Notes: generated from the letters alone by a model not told the origin. A stretch of DNA of 39,479 nt from an uncultured Eubacteriales bacterium (GCA_900321265.1 ONVJ01000122.1:1-39479), one strand, 5' to 3'. Counted from the stretch's first letter, positions 1-8,680 are shown. Numbers and translations: made by a program.

Positions 1-66
1 CCGCGCCGTTTTTGCCCGTTAATTTTGCGTTTTATACTGTTTTTGCAGCAAAAAACGCAAAGCTCG

Positions 67-102
67 CGCAAAAATCGCGGTTTCCCGTCCGCGATTTTTG
101 CG
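67..102. terminator. Perfect hairpin, 14-bp stem
   Basis: Positions 67-80 are the exact reverse complement of 89-102, with an 8-nt loop. The next hairpin (101-138) follows immediately. No U-tract follows the stem directly. It probably ends transcription of whatever lies upstream of the window, but it could be part of an interspersed palindromic repeat. The first 66 bases hold no gene I can support, only A/T-rich short inverted repeats such as gcgtttt (27-33) with aaaacgc (52-58). Confidence 0.55.
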
Positions 103-138
103 GGGCTGTAAAAAAAGTTGACTTTTTTTACAGCCCCG
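101..138. terminator. 18-bp perfect hairpin of the GGGGCTG...CAGCCCC type
   Basis: Positions 101-118 pair without mismatch with 121-138. Seven A residues on the left arm face seven T residues on the right arm. The base of the stem reads CGGGGCTG/CAGCCCCG, the same signature seen at 10007-10047, 16422-16460 and 21355-21400. It lies just upstream of the melA promoter, so it probably insulates that promoter from upstream transcription. It is likely bidirectional. Confidence 0.6.
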
Positions 139-178
139 GAGCCGGAACCATAATCTTTCCCCGCTAATAATCTTTTTC

Positions 179-207
179 TTGACAATCATTAAAAAAAGAT
201 ATATACT
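179..207 (+). promoter_or_regulatory. Sigma-A promoter of the melA cluster
   Basis: TTGACA (179-184), a 17-bp A-rich spacer and TATACT (202-207) match the housekeeping consensus almost perfectly. Transcription should start near 214, giving a leader of about 55 nt before the melA ATG. No operator dyad is obvious in the leader. Confidence 0.85.
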
Positions 208-268
208 TAACTATAACTGAATTCGACCGCGCCCTGCGCGGCGGAATCCCGAAAGGACGGACACCCGC

Positions 269-1591
269 ATGCCGAAAATCACTTTTATGGGAGCAGGAAG
301 CACGATCTTCGCCAAGAACGTTCTCGGCGACGTCATGCTCACCGACGCGCTCAGGGAATCTGAGATCGCGCTCTATGACATCGACCCCGTCAGGCTCGAA
401 GAATCCTTCATCATGGTCACCGCGCTCAACAGAAACATCAACGAAAACCGTGCGACGGTAAAGAAGTATCTCGGCGTACCCATGCGCAGGGAAGCGCTGA
501 GAGACGCGGATTTCGTCGTCGACGCCATACAGGTCGGACTCTACGAGCCCTGCACCGTCACCGACTTCGAGGTCCCGAAGAAATACGGCCTGCGCCAGAC
601 GATCGCCGATACCCTGGGGATCGGCGGCATCTTCAGAGCCCTGAGGACTATACCGGTTCTTCAGGATTTCGCCGAGGACATGAGCGCGGTATGCCCCCGC
701 GCGATCTTTCTGAACTATACGAACCCGATGGCGATACTGTCCGGCTATATGCAGAGATACACCGGCATCGAGACCGTCGGCCTCTGCCACAGCGTTCAGG
801 TATGCACGTCAACTCTGATGAAAGAGCTCGGCATGGACCCCAAGCGGCCGCTTCGCGAAAAGATCGCCGGGATCAACCATATGGCCTTCCTGCTCGAGTG
901 CGAGGACGCCGACGGGAACGACCTCTATCCCGAGATCAGGCGCCGCGCCTGCGAGATCCTTGACAATCCGCCCGAGGGCTTCAAGGATCTTGTAAGACTT
1001 GAGTATATCCGCCGCTTCGGATACTACGTTACCGAATCGAGCGAGCACAACGCCGAATACAACTGCTTCTTCATCAAGGATAAGTATCCGGAACTGATCG
1101 ACCGCTACCGCATCCCGCTCGACGAATATCCCCGCCGCTGTGTCAGGCAGATAAACCGCTGGAACGCCGACAGGGAGCTCTATGTGGCGGGCGACGTAAG
1201 CCATACGAAGACGAGCGAATACGCCTGCTACATCATGGAGGCGGTCGTTACGAACAGGCCCTACTGCTTCGGCGGAAACGTCCTCAACAGGGGGCTTATC
1301 GACAACCTGCCCGACAACGCCTGCGTCGAGGTGCCCTGCCTCGTCAACAAGCTCGGGATTCAGCCGACGCAGGTCGGCAGGCTGCCCGAGATCTGCGCCG
1401 CCATGAACCGCACGAACATCAACGTCCAGCTGCTGACGATCGAAGCCGCCGTCACAAGGAAAAAGGAGTGCATCTATCAGGCGGCGATGCTTGATCCGCA
1501 CACCTCCGCGGAGCTGTCGATCGACGACATAGTCTCCCTCTGCGACGACCTCATCGAGGCCCACAGGGGCTGGCTGCCCGAATATCACTGA
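269..1591 (+). CDS. melA: Alpha-galactosidase, glycoside hydrolase family 4 (MelA type)
   Basis: GH4 enzymes cleave alpha-galactosides such as melibiose by an NAD- and Mn-dependent oxidation/elimination mechanism in the cytoplasm. The 440-residue protein is full length. It shows the N-terminal Rossmann motif GAGST (8-12), DIDP (37-40), TVTDFEVPKKYG (96-107), LRTIP, NYTNP (149-153), CHSVQ (173-177) and GINHM (201-205). Cys173 and His204 are the expected metal ligands. The C-terminal half keeps YVTESSEH and IDNLP, close to the E. coli MelA sequence as I remember it. AAGGA lies upstream of the ATG. A solute-binding lipoprotein gene follows after about 60 bp, which suggests import of an alpha-galactoside. 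An alpha-galacturonidase of the same family is less likely given the MelA-like signature. Confidence 0.92.
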   Translation: MPKITFMGAGSTIFAKNVLGDVMLTDALRESEIALYDIDPVRLEESFIMVTALNRNINENRATVKKYLGVPMRREALRDADFVVDAIQVGLYEPCTVTDFEVPKKYGLRQTIADTLGIGGIFRALRTIPVLQDFAEDMSAVCPRAIFLNYTNPMAILSGYMQRYTGIETVGLCHSVQVCTSTLMKELGMDPKRPLREKIAGINHMAFLLECEDADGNDLYPEIRRRACEILDNPPEGFKDLVRLEYIRRFGYYVTESSEHNAEYNCFFIKDKYPELIDRYRIPLDEYPRRCVRQINRWNADRELYVAGDVSHTKTSEYACYIMEAVVTNRPYCFGGNVLNRGLIDNLPDNACVEVPCLVNKLGIQPTQVGRLPEICAAMNRTNINVQLLTIEAAVTRKKECIYQAAMLDPHTSAELSIDDIVSLCDDLIEAHRGWLPEYH

Positions 1592-1651
1592 CGCCTCCTG
1601 CTTCTCAGGCTTCCGGCGTTCTTCACAATAAAAATCTCCGAGGTGAAAAAA

Positions 1652-3184
1652 ATGAAAAAGACGACAGCGCTTGTTTCGCTCATCTTCGCGATCATATTCT
1701 GCCTGTCCGCCTTCGCGTCCTGCGCGGAGAAGACCGGCCCCGGGGCGGATACGACGGTCCCTTCGGTCACTGCCGCGACTGACACAACCGACGCGCCCGA
1801 AACAGACAAATACGAGATCGGCGACAACGTCCCCGCCACACTGAATTACGGCGATGAGGTCATAAACATCCTCAGCCGCGGAAGAGACTGGTGCAAGGAC
1901 GAGATTTCCGCAGAGGACGACGGAAACGCCATCCATTCGGCGGTCGCCACGAGGAACCTGGTCACCGAGAACCGCCTGGGCGTAAAGATCGAGAACACTC
2001 TGGTCCCGGGCAACGACAACTATGAGATCAGTGAGAAATACATAAGGACGCAGGTGAGCGGAGGGCTCAACGACTACAGCCTGATCTGCGCCAGCGTATA
2101 CGCCTCCATCATCCACACCAACGAAAATCTCTACTGCGATCTGATGGATGTCGAGAATCTCGATCTGTCCCGTCCCTACTGGTTCGAGGGCTTCAACAAC
2201 GCCGCCGTGTACAAGGGCTCCCAGTACTTCTGCACCGGGGCGATCTGCCTCTCTCTCTACCGCTTCACCTTCGCCACATTCTTCAACCGCCAGACCTTTG
2301 AGGAGCACAGCGTGCCCTTCCCCTACGACAAGGTCAACAGCGGCGAATGGACTCTCGATTACCAGTACGAGCTGGCTTCGATTTTTTACGAGGACGTTAA
2401 CGGAGATGGGGTGGCACAGGACCAGACCGACAAGTACGGCTTCGTCGCCAATCACGACATGATCTCGGTCGACCCCTACTGGTCCTCCTGCAAGCTTGAC
2501 ATACTCGGGCGCAACGACGCGGGAGAGTATGTCTACGCGGTGGACGTCGACAGGATCACCCTTGCCGTTGAAAAGATCAACGCGCTCTTCTGGGACAACC
2601 CGGGCACGCTGAGGATCGCGAACCAGTCTGCCGATTCCGAGCAGCCGATCATCGCCGGGCTCTTCGCCGAGGGCCATGCCGCCATGACGACACTGCGCCT
2701 GATCGAGGTCGAGAGCGACGCGATGAAGAACATGAAGGACGACAGGGGCGTCATCCCGATGCCGAAGCTCAACGCAGAACAGGACAGATACTACAGCTAC
2801 GTGCACGACACGATGTCCGCCTTCGCGATCCCGAACACCTCGAAGGACGACGCCGAGAAGAATATGCTCGGCGCGGTGCTCGAGGTCATGGCCTCCGAAA
2901 GCTACAAGACGATAACCCCCGCCTACTATGAGGTGACTCTGAAGGCGAGATACGTCAACGACGTCGAATCGGTGTCGATGCTCGACCTGATCACAGAGTC
3001 GATCTATATCGACGCCGGCATCCTCTACACCAAATCGATTGAATCTGTCCATCAGCTGATGAGGACCTTCATCGGCAAGAATCAGCCGTCTTCGGTCTCC
3101 ACCTATTTCAAGGCGAGAGCGAAGACCGTCCCGAACGCAGTCGCAAAGATAAATTCCGAGCTCGACGAGCTTAAGAAGGGTTGA
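1652..3184 (+). CDS. Extracellular solute-binding lipoprotein (family 1)
   Basis: Predicted sugar-binding lipoprotein of a CUT1-type ABC importer, anchored outside the membrane. ATG 1652 is chosen over an in-frame GTG at 1643 because the GTG lies inside the Shine-Dalgarno sequence GAGGTG (1640-1645). The N-terminus has a Lys-rich start, a hydrophobic core and a lipobox ending FASC, then a Thr/Asp-rich linker. The mature part has the two-lobe binding-protein pattern, including the Ca-site-like segment DVNGDGVAQDQTDKYGF near residues 247-263. It resembles the protein at 6279-7745 in layout. No permease or ATPase gene is nearby, so its transporter must be encoded elsewhere. The ligand is unknown, though linkage to melA suggests an alpha-galactoside. 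Confidence 0.85.
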   Translation: MKKTTALVSLIFAIIFCLSAFASCAEKTGPGADTTVPSVTAATDTTDAPETDKYEIGDNVPATLNYGDEVINILSRGRDWCKDEISAEDDGNAIHSAVATRNLVTENRLGVKIENTLVPGNDNYEISEKYIRTQVSGGLNDYSLICASVYASIIHTNENLYCDLMDVENLDLSRPYWFEGFNNAAVYKGSQYFCTGAICLSLYRFTFATFFNRQTFEEHSVPFPYDKVNSGEWTLDYQYELASIFYEDVNGDGVAQDQTDKYGFVANHDMISVDPYWSSCKLDILGRNDAGEYVYAVDVDRITLAVEKINALFWDNPGTLRIANQSADSEQPIIAGLFAEGHAAMTTLRLIEVESDAMKNMKDDRGVIPMPKLNAEQDRYYSYVHDTMSAFAIPNTSKDDAEKNMLGAVLEVMASESYKTITPAYYEVTLKARYVNDVESVSMLDLITESIYIDAGILYTKSIESVHQLMRTFIGKNQPSSVSTYFKARAKTVPNAVAKINSELDELKKG

Positions 3185-3205
3185 TTTCGCCTGCTTCCTT
3201 CTTTC

Positions 3206-3229
3206 CCCGGCCGGAACAGGCCGGCCGGG
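3206..3229. repeat. GC-rich inverted repeat between genes
   Basis: CCGGCC (3207-3212) pairs with GGCCGG (3219-3224), and CCCGGCC (3206-3212) can alternatively pair with GGCCGGG (3223-3229). No U-tract follows, so it may be a weak terminator or an mRNA-processing hairpin that adjusts expression of the next gene. Confidence 0.35.
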
Positions 3230-3268
3230 AACCAATCAAAACCCGCCCGAAAGGCATTTTTAGTTAAG

Positions 3269-5077
3269 TTGAAAAATCATTTGCGAACAGTCAGGTTTGC
3301 GCTGCTTCTGCTCGGCGCGCTCCTGATCCCGGCGCTCTGGCCGGCGGTCGTCTCGCACGCCGAGGACGTGACTCCCGAGGTCCCGATAGTATCGTCGGTC
3401 ATCACGGGAGTCCGGGTCTCGTCGGGACCCGACAAGACCAGATACTTCGTCGGCGAAGACCTGGTGATCACCGGGGCGAAGCTGAGGATCGACTACAGCG
3501 ACGGGACCGTCTCGTATGCCGACATAAAGAACGAGTGGTGCTCGGGGTTCGACAGCTACACCGTCGGGACAGTCACCGTCTCGGTAAAATATCCCGACTG
3601 GGAGGATCCGGCGTCCTTCAACGTCGAAGTGGTCTACCCTTCGGTGAAATACATCACCATCAAGACGAATCCCAGAAAACTGACCTATTATACAGGTCAG
3701 TCGCTCGACCCTTCGGGGATCGCGGTGACAGCGAGCTATGAGAACGGCTATACCGAGGACGTCTCCACCGCGGTCACATACTCCCAGAGCGAGTTCAATA
3801 CTCCGGCGGAAAGCCTGAAGATCACCGTCTCCTACCGGAAAGACGGCAAGGTGTTCTCTGCGAGCTTCAATGTCAAGGTCATCAAAACGGCTCCCGAATC
3901 GCTGAACATCGTCGCGATGCCGGCAAAGACAGAATATCTTGACGGCGAAGATTTCGACGCCGACGGGCTGTCGGTCGCCGTGATATACAACGACGGATCG
4001 TCGGTGTTTCCCGAGCCCTCCGAGATAAGCTTTGAAGGTTTTGATTCGGACGTCCTGGGAGAGCAGACCGTCACCGTCACCTGCCGGGGAGTGTCGGCAG
4101 GCTTTTCGGTGACCGTCTCGCTTTCCCCCGATCATGAGCATATCCCGCTCGATCCGGTCATATCTCCCGAGCCGACATGCACCGAGCCGGGGAAGAGCAG
4201 CGTCACCTGCCGCGTCTGCGGAGAGGTGATCGAATCCGAGGATATCCCGGCGCTCGGACACCGCTGGGGAGAGTGGGAGGAGAAGGAGAGCCCTGCATAT
4301 CAGAAGGAGGGCAGCCTTGTCCGCGTCTGTGAGGTCTGCGGAGCTGAGGAGACCGAAACGCTGCCGCCTCTGTCGAGATCTGTATCCGACGGCGCAGGAG
4401 GACTGACCTTCACACTCGAGGGAGAGGGCACCGACTGCTTCCCGTCCGGAACTTCTCTGACAAGGGAAAACATTAGGGAGATGCTGACCCAGTCTGAGGT
4501 ACAGTCTGCCGAATATCTCGCGTCTACTGCCGGCGGGATCGTCGCCGAGGTATGCGAGGTAAAGCTGACCTGCCCGGAGGGCAGTCTGCTGCCCGACGGG
4601 AATCTCGTTGTCAGGATGTCGGTCCCGGAGGGCGATTATCTGGACTTTTCGCTCTTCATCGACGGGAAGAAGACGGTGACCGATTACAGCGAGAGCGACC
4701 GGGCGCTTCTCTTCGTGATCTCAGCGGAGGAAAGAAAGACGTCGTCTGTCTATCTGATCGCCGGAGTTCCGAGACCGCCCGAGACCACGGCGCCGCTGAC
4801 GACGGAGGTCCCGGAGCCGGTATCCGGAGACGAGACAACCTCATCCGGCGATATCCCATATCCGCCCGAAAGCGCGACCGCTTCGTCTCAGGATCCCGAG
4901 ACATCCTCTCCGGATGACAGATCTGTCGGTTCGGACAGCGAAGATGCCGGGGAGGGATCGGGCGGCATGACCCCGGAACAGTTCCGGAAAACCGTGGTTA
5001 CGATCGGCATCGTCATAGCGGGACTTCTCGTCCTGTTCGTGGTCGGTACGCTGCTCTACAAAAGATTCATCGACTGA
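3269..5077 (+). CDS. Cell-surface protein with three bacterial Ig-like domains and a C-terminal membrane anchor
   Basis: 602 residues. An N-terminal signal peptide ends near VSHAED (about residue 31). Three Ig-like repeats of the Big_3/Big_4 type follow at about 44-122, 126-204 and 209-283; each has Y-x-x-G-x-x-L/F and a Y-x-D/N-G turn (YSDGT, YENGY, YNDGS). Next is a double Cys module at about 287-365 with PTCTEPG, CRVCG, IPALGHRW and CEVCG, of a kind common in clostridial surface proteins. The C-terminus has a Ser/Thr/Pro-rich stalk and one transmembrane helix (about 574-595) with a short basic tail. No enzyme domain is visible, so it is probably structural or adhesive. The start is uncertain: only TTG codons (3269 or 3281) precede the signal peptide, and the nearest AAGG lies about 15 nt upstream of 3269. 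Confidence 0.75.
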   Translation: MKNHLRTVRFALLLLGALLIPALWPAVVSHAEDVTPEVPIVSSVITGVRVSSGPDKTRYFVGEDLVITGAKLRIDYSDGTVSYADIKNEWCSGFDSYTVGTVTVSVKYPDWEDPASFNVEVVYPSVKYITIKTNPRKLTYYTGQSLDPSGIAVTASYENGYTEDVSTAVTYSQSEFNTPAESLKITVSYRKDGKVFSASFNVKVIKTAPESLNIVAMPAKTEYLDGEDFDADGLSVAVIYNDGSSVFPEPSEISFEGFDSDVLGEQTVTVTCRGVSAGFSVTVSLSPDHEHIPLDPVISPEPTCTEPGKSSVTCRVCGEVIESEDIPALGHRWGEWEEKESPAYQKEGSLVRVCEVCGAEETETLPPLSRSVSDGAGGLTFTLEGEGTDCFPSGTSLTRENIREMLTQSEVQSAEYLASTAGGIVAEVCEVKLTCPEGSLLPDGNLVVRMSVPEGDYLDFSLFIDGKKTVTDYSESDRALLFVISAEERKTSSVYLIAGVPRPPETTAPLTTEVPEPVSGDETTSSGDIPYPPESATASSQDPETSSPDDRSVGSDSEDAGEGSGGMTPEQFRKTVVTIGIVIAGLLVLFVVGTLLYKRFID

Positions 5078-5095
5078 GAGAGAGAGAGAGAGAGA
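5076..5095. repeat. (GA)10 dinucleotide repeat
   Basis: Twenty bases of uninterrupted GA begin inside the TGA stop codon of the Ig-like protein gene and continue into the intergenic space. It lies about 70 bp upstream of the sialidase-like gene. It is outside the supported coding regions, so any length change would affect only the leader. Confidence 0.8.
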
Positions 5096-5100
5096 AGAAA

Positions 5101-5140
5101 AGGGGGAAAACCGGCATCCGCTGTTTATCCCCCTGCTTTT
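5101..5140 (+). terminator. Possible terminator or attenuator
   Basis: AGGGGGAAAA (5101-5110) pairs imperfectly (one bulge) with TTTATCCCCCT (5124-5134), followed by GCTTTT. It could reduce read-through from the surface-protein gene into the sialidase-like gene. The stem is modest and the U-tract is only four bases. Confidence 0.4.
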
Positions 5141-5166
5141 ATCACATATTACAGGAGAATGCGAAA

Positions 5167-6222
5167 ATGCCCTCAGCAGTTAAAAGCTTCACCGTTTCGA
5201 GAGACGATTCGGTCTACGAGGCATGGCCGGATCTCGCGCTTCTGCCGTCGGGCAGACTCGTGTGCACCTTCACCGAATGCACCCATCACCGCGACCGCGA
5301 CCGCTCAAGGATAGTCTTCGTCTTTTCCGACGACAGGGGAAGGACCTGGTCGGGGAAGATCCCGCTGTCTGAATACACCGACCGTGACTTTTATTTCAAC
5401 AACAGCCGGATCAGCCTGCTTCCCGACGGAAGGCCGGTCGTCATCTGCGACCGCGTCGACGGCACCGGAAGATACGAGACGGGATCAAAGACGGTCCAGT
5501 ATCTCTGGACGGGATCGCCGTCCGGGACAGAATGGTCGGAGCCCCGGATCCTGCCGTTCTGCGGGATAGTTCCCGACAAATACCGCGTCATAGGCGGAGG
5601 AAGACATCTTTGCGTGTACCAGCGGCACAGCCCTGTCAGCGGAAAGCTCTGCGAGTATCTCAGATACAGCGACGACGGCGGCGCGAGCTGGTCGGAGGAG
5701 ATAACGGTAGCCGACGATCCGAGGTACAATCTCTGCGAGGGCTCGGTGCTGCCGGTCGGCGAAAACGATCTCGTCTGCTTCATGCGGGAAAACTCGGGGC
5801 AGGGGATCGACTGCATAAAGACAGTATCTCACGACCGCGGCGAGACCTGGGGCGAGACCGTCAGGATGCCTGTCCCCGGCTGCCACCGGCCGGTCAGCGG
5901 GTATCTCGCCGACGGCAGGATCCTCATGACCTACCGCTTCCATCAGGGAGGGAAGGGATGGATGAGCTCGAAGACGCAGAATTTCTTCTCTGCCGTCTTC
6001 GATACCGACACCGCTCTCGCCTCGGAGCGGAAGAACATGGCGGTCAGGATAATGCCGGTCGACTACGACCGCTCGCCTCACAGCGACCTCGGCTACTCGG
6101 GATGGGTCCAGTTCCCCGACGGCGAGATCTATATCGTGAACTATATCGTCGACGACGCCCCCAAGGCGCAGATCAGGGGCTACAGCCTCGATCCCGGCGA
6201 CTTTGTCCTGGAAAGACAGTGA
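5167..6222 (+). CDS. BNR/Asp-box sialidase-like protein without signal peptide
   Basis: 351-residue six-bladed propeller of the sialidase superfamily. Three Asp-box motifs (S-x-D-x-G-x-T/S-W) are visible: SDDRGRTW (54-61), SDDGGASW (168-175) and SHDRGETW (221-228). A segment near residue 308 (LGYSGWVQFPDGEIY) resembles the region carrying the nucleophile Tyr in GH33 enzymes, with Tyr310 as candidate. The FRIP motif of classical sialidases is not visible, so true sialidase activity is unproven. There is no signal peptide, so it should act in the cytoplasm on an imported compound. AGGAGA (5153-5158) supports the ATG. The sialic-acid-lyase gene two places downstream supports a role in sialic-acid or similar acid-sugar catabolism. 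Confidence 0.75.
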   Translation: MPSAVKSFTVSRDDSVYEAWPDLALLPSGRLVCTFTECTHHRDRDRSRIVFVFSDDRGRTWSGKIPLSEYTDRDFYFNNSRISLLPDGRPVVICDRVDGTGRYETGSKTVQYLWTGSPSGTEWSEPRILPFCGIVPDKYRVIGGGRHLCVYQRHSPVSGKLCEYLRYSDDGGASWSEEITVADDPRYNLCEGSVLPVGENDLVCFMRENSGQGIDCIKTVSHDRGETWGETVRMPVPGCHRPVSGYLADGRILMTYRFHQGGKGWMSSKTQNFFSAVFDTDTALASERKNMAVRIMPVDYDRSPHSDLGYSGWVQFPDGEIYIVNYIVDDAPKAQIRGYSLDPGDFVLERQ

Positions 6223-6278
6223 CAGGGCGCGGGCGGCAGTCAGACACGATCCGACTTATAATCGCAGGAGAATAAAAA

Positions 6279-7745
6279 ATGAGAAAGAAACATTTGATCT
6301 ACCGGATGATCGCCGCGTTTCTGCTCGTTCTGTTTGCAGTCTTCGCCCTCCCCGCCTGCGGGGACAAAGAGGGGGCAGGAGACGGCACGGACGCGACCTC
6401 CGGCGGCCCGGATACCGGGGAGACGCAGGCGGACGTGACCGGGGAGAACACCGACGTCTACCGCAATATCGACAGGACGAAAAAATACGACGGCAGCTTC
6501 AGGGTCCTCTCGTATGACGCGAAGACCTGGAACATCTATCTGACCGCCGACACCAACAGGGGCACTCTGCTCGACGACGCCGCCTTCAGGCGCAACAGCG
6601 AGGTCGAAGAGCTGCTCGGGGTGACCGTCGAGACGGTCCTGTTCCCGTCGGGGGACCTGATAGCGAGGATACAGTCGGCGAACGCGTCGGGGGCCCACGA
6701 AGACTCCTACGATCTCGTCTGCTTCTGGGCGACGACGAATATCGCGAGCCTCCTGACGACCGGCGCCGTTGAGGACTGGCGTTCGCTCGGCTCGGTCAAT
6801 CTGTCGGAGCCCTGGTACAATCAGTCGGCGAACGAGGCCTTCCTCTTTCGCGGCAGGCAGTATATCGCCGTGAGCGATCTGACATATCCCGTTCAGCAGC
6901 ATTTCAGATTCCTTTGCAATCTCGAGATGCTTTCCGAGCTCAGACTGAAAAGCCCCTACGCTCTCGTCGACAGCGGCGACTGGACGGCCGACGAGCTTCT
7001 CGCCCTGACGAAGGACGTCTATACCGACCTCGACGGCAGCGGCACGAAGACCGACCTTGACAGGTACGGGCTGGCGATCACCGTCAACGGGACCTCGAGA
7101 TTCATAAACAACTGGGGCCAGAGCCCGGTGAAGGTGTCCGACGATGGCTTCCTGATCAACCTGAGCGGGGATCTGCTCCAGGGGATGGTCGAGAAGATGA
7201 ACGAGATACAGACCGCGCCCGACACCTGGACCTATCCGAACGTCGACTACACCGTCTTCAACAGCGGAAGGGCTCTCTTTGAGGTCTACTCCAGCGATCC
7301 CGACAATCTGCGGGACATCTCGTTCAACTACGCTTATCTTCCTTATCCGAAATACTCAAAGGATCAGGAGAATTATATTACCGTCACGCACGGCGGCATA
7401 ATGGCGGTCCCCTGCTGCTGCGCCGACCTCGACCGGTCGGGCGCGATTATCGAGGCGCTTTCCGCCGCGTCATACAAATATCTCACCGAGGCCTTCGTCG
7501 AGACCTACTTCACCAGCCGTATCCTCCGCGACGCCGACTCGGTCAGGATGTACAGGCTGATGCGCGACACCGCCTTCTTCGACGTTTCAAGATACGTCGA
7601 TCCGTCGGGGAAGCTTTCGGGGCTCTCCTACTACACGTCGATGCTTAAAAACGGCAGGACCGATCTGGAAAGGCAGTATACCTCCGAGGGTCTTGCCATC
7701 GTCAAAAACTACCAGGCCCTTTGGGAAGGGATAAAAGGAGACTGA
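6279..7745 (+). CDS. Extracellular solute-binding lipoprotein (family 1)
   Basis: 488 residues. A basic N-terminus, a hydrophobic core and the lipobox LPAC place it as a lipoprotein, followed by a Gly/Asp/Thr-rich linker. The mature domain has the two-lobe binding-protein layout with a Ca-site-like segment DLDGSGTKTDLDRYGL (around residue 250), matching the position of DVNGDG in the protein at 1652. AGGAGA precedes the ATG by about 9 nt. It sits between the sialidase-like gene and the N-acetylneuraminate lyase gene, only 4 nt from the latter, so its ligand may be a sialic-acid-containing or related sugar. No permease genes accompany it. Confidence 0.85.
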   Translation: MRKKHLIYRMIAAFLLVLFAVFALPACGDKEGAGDGTDATSGGPDTGETQADVTGENTDVYRNIDRTKKYDGSFRVLSYDAKTWNIYLTADTNRGTLLDDAAFRRNSEVEELLGVTVETVLFPSGDLIARIQSANASGAHEDSYDLVCFWATTNIASLLTTGAVEDWRSLGSVNLSEPWYNQSANEAFLFRGRQYIAVSDLTYPVQQHFRFLCNLEMLSELRLKSPYALVDSGDWTADELLALTKDVYTDLDGSGTKTDLDRYGLAITVNGTSRFINNWGQSPVKVSDDGFLINLSGDLLQGMVEKMNEIQTAPDTWTYPNVDYTVFNSGRALFEVYSSDPDNLRDISFNYAYLPYPKYSKDQENYITVTHGGIMAVPCCCADLDRSGAIIEALSAASYKYLTEAFVETYFTSRILRDADSVRMYRLMRDTAFFDVSRYVDPSGKLSGLSYYTSMLKNGRTDLERQYTSEGLAIVKNYQALWEGIKGD

Positions 7746-7749
7746 TCTC

Positions 7750-8649
7750 ATGAAGAATGAAAAAATGACACCCGCAAAAAAATTCGCCGGGCTCTATCCC
7801 GCGCTGCTGACACCCTTTGACGCCGGCGACAGAGTCAATCCCGAAGCGCTGGCGAAACTCGTCGAATTCAATATCCGCGGCGGCGCCGACGGCTTCTACG
7901 TCGCCGGAAGCACCGCGGAGGTCTTTATGCTGACTCCCGAGGAGCGCCGGCTCGTATACCGCACGGTCGCCGAGGCTGCCGGAGGCAGGGTCAGGCTCAT
8001 CGCGCACATCGGAGCGATCTCGACCGCCGACACCGTCGCCTACGGGGAATTCGCCTCCTCGCTCGGCTACGACGCGATATCTGCGGTTGCGCCCTTCTAC
8101 TACAAATTCGGATTCGGTCAGATAAAGGAGCATTATTTCGCCGTCCAGCGCGCCGTGGGACTTCCCATGCTCGTTTACAACTTCCCCGGGAACTCGGGGG
8201 TGAATCTGACAGCGGATCAGATAGGGGAATTCCTCTCTGACGACGGCTTTATCGGCATGAAGCACACCTCGAGCGACTATTTCGCGCTTCAGACGGTCAA
8301 GTCCCGCTATCCCGGCAAGGTGATATACAACGGCTATGACGAGATGTTCCTCTGCGGACTTGCCATGGGCGCCGACGGCGGAGTGGGCAGCACCTACAAC
8401 TTCATGGTCGACAAATTCGTAAAGATGAGGAAACTCTTCTCGGAGGGCGACACGAAGGGCGCCCTTGCCGTTCAGGACACCGTCAACAGGATCATTGCCT
8501 CCCTTATTAAGATCGGCGTCGCCGAGGGTGAGAAGGAGGTCCTCTGCCGGCTCGGCATCGACATGGGAAGGGCAAGGTCGCCTTACCGCGCTCCCGACGC
8601 GGCGATGAGAAAGAGGATCGATGAGGAGATCCTCCCGCTTCTGGGCTGA
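7750..8649 (+). CDS. nanA: N-acetylneuraminate lyase (DapA/NanA aldolase family)
   Basis: Class I aldolase that splits N-acetylneuraminate into N-acetylmannosamine and pyruvate in the cytoplasm. The 299-residue protein has typical length and keeps the family landmarks: GSTAE (53-57), LIAHIG (83-88), FYYKF (116-120), YNFP (143-146; Tyr143 is the catalytic Tyr), GMKHTSSD (169-176; Lys171 is the Schiff-base Lys), YNGYDE (193-198) and GSTYN (213-217). The YNGYDE and GADGG-GSTYN blocks match E. coli NanA rather than DapA. One difference is Ala in GSTAE where NanA usually has Gly (GSTGE). AGGAG precedes the ATG, and the gene lies 4 nt after the binding-protein gene. No nanE or nanK gene is in the cluster. 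Confidence 0.88.
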   Translation: MKNEKMTPAKKFAGLYPALLTPFDAGDRVNPEALAKLVEFNIRGGADGFYVAGSTAEVFMLTPEERRLVYRTVAEAAGGRVRLIAHIGAISTADTVAYGEFASSLGYDAISAVAPFYYKFGFGQIKEHYFAVQRAVGLPMLVYNFPGNSGVNLTADQIGEFLSDDGFIGMKHTSSDYFALQTVKSRYPGKVIYNGYDEMFLCGLAMGADGGVGSTYNFMVDKFVKMRKLFSEGDTKGALAVQDTVNRIIASLIKIGVAEGEKEVLCRLGIDMGRARSPYRAPDAAMRKRIDEEILPLLG

Positions 8650-8680
8650 GGCAGGGACGGGACGGGTGTCCGTACCGAAA

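Noticed and set aside
164..790. 208-codon minus-strand frame crossing the melA promoter
   Set aside because: It runs through a consensus promoter and opposite melA, and has no recognisable domain.
809..3235. 808-codon open frame on the minus strand
   Set aside because: It lies opposite melA and the first binding-protein gene. Its translation is rich in Arg, Val, Gly and Asp with no motif, as expected from GC-rich codon bias.
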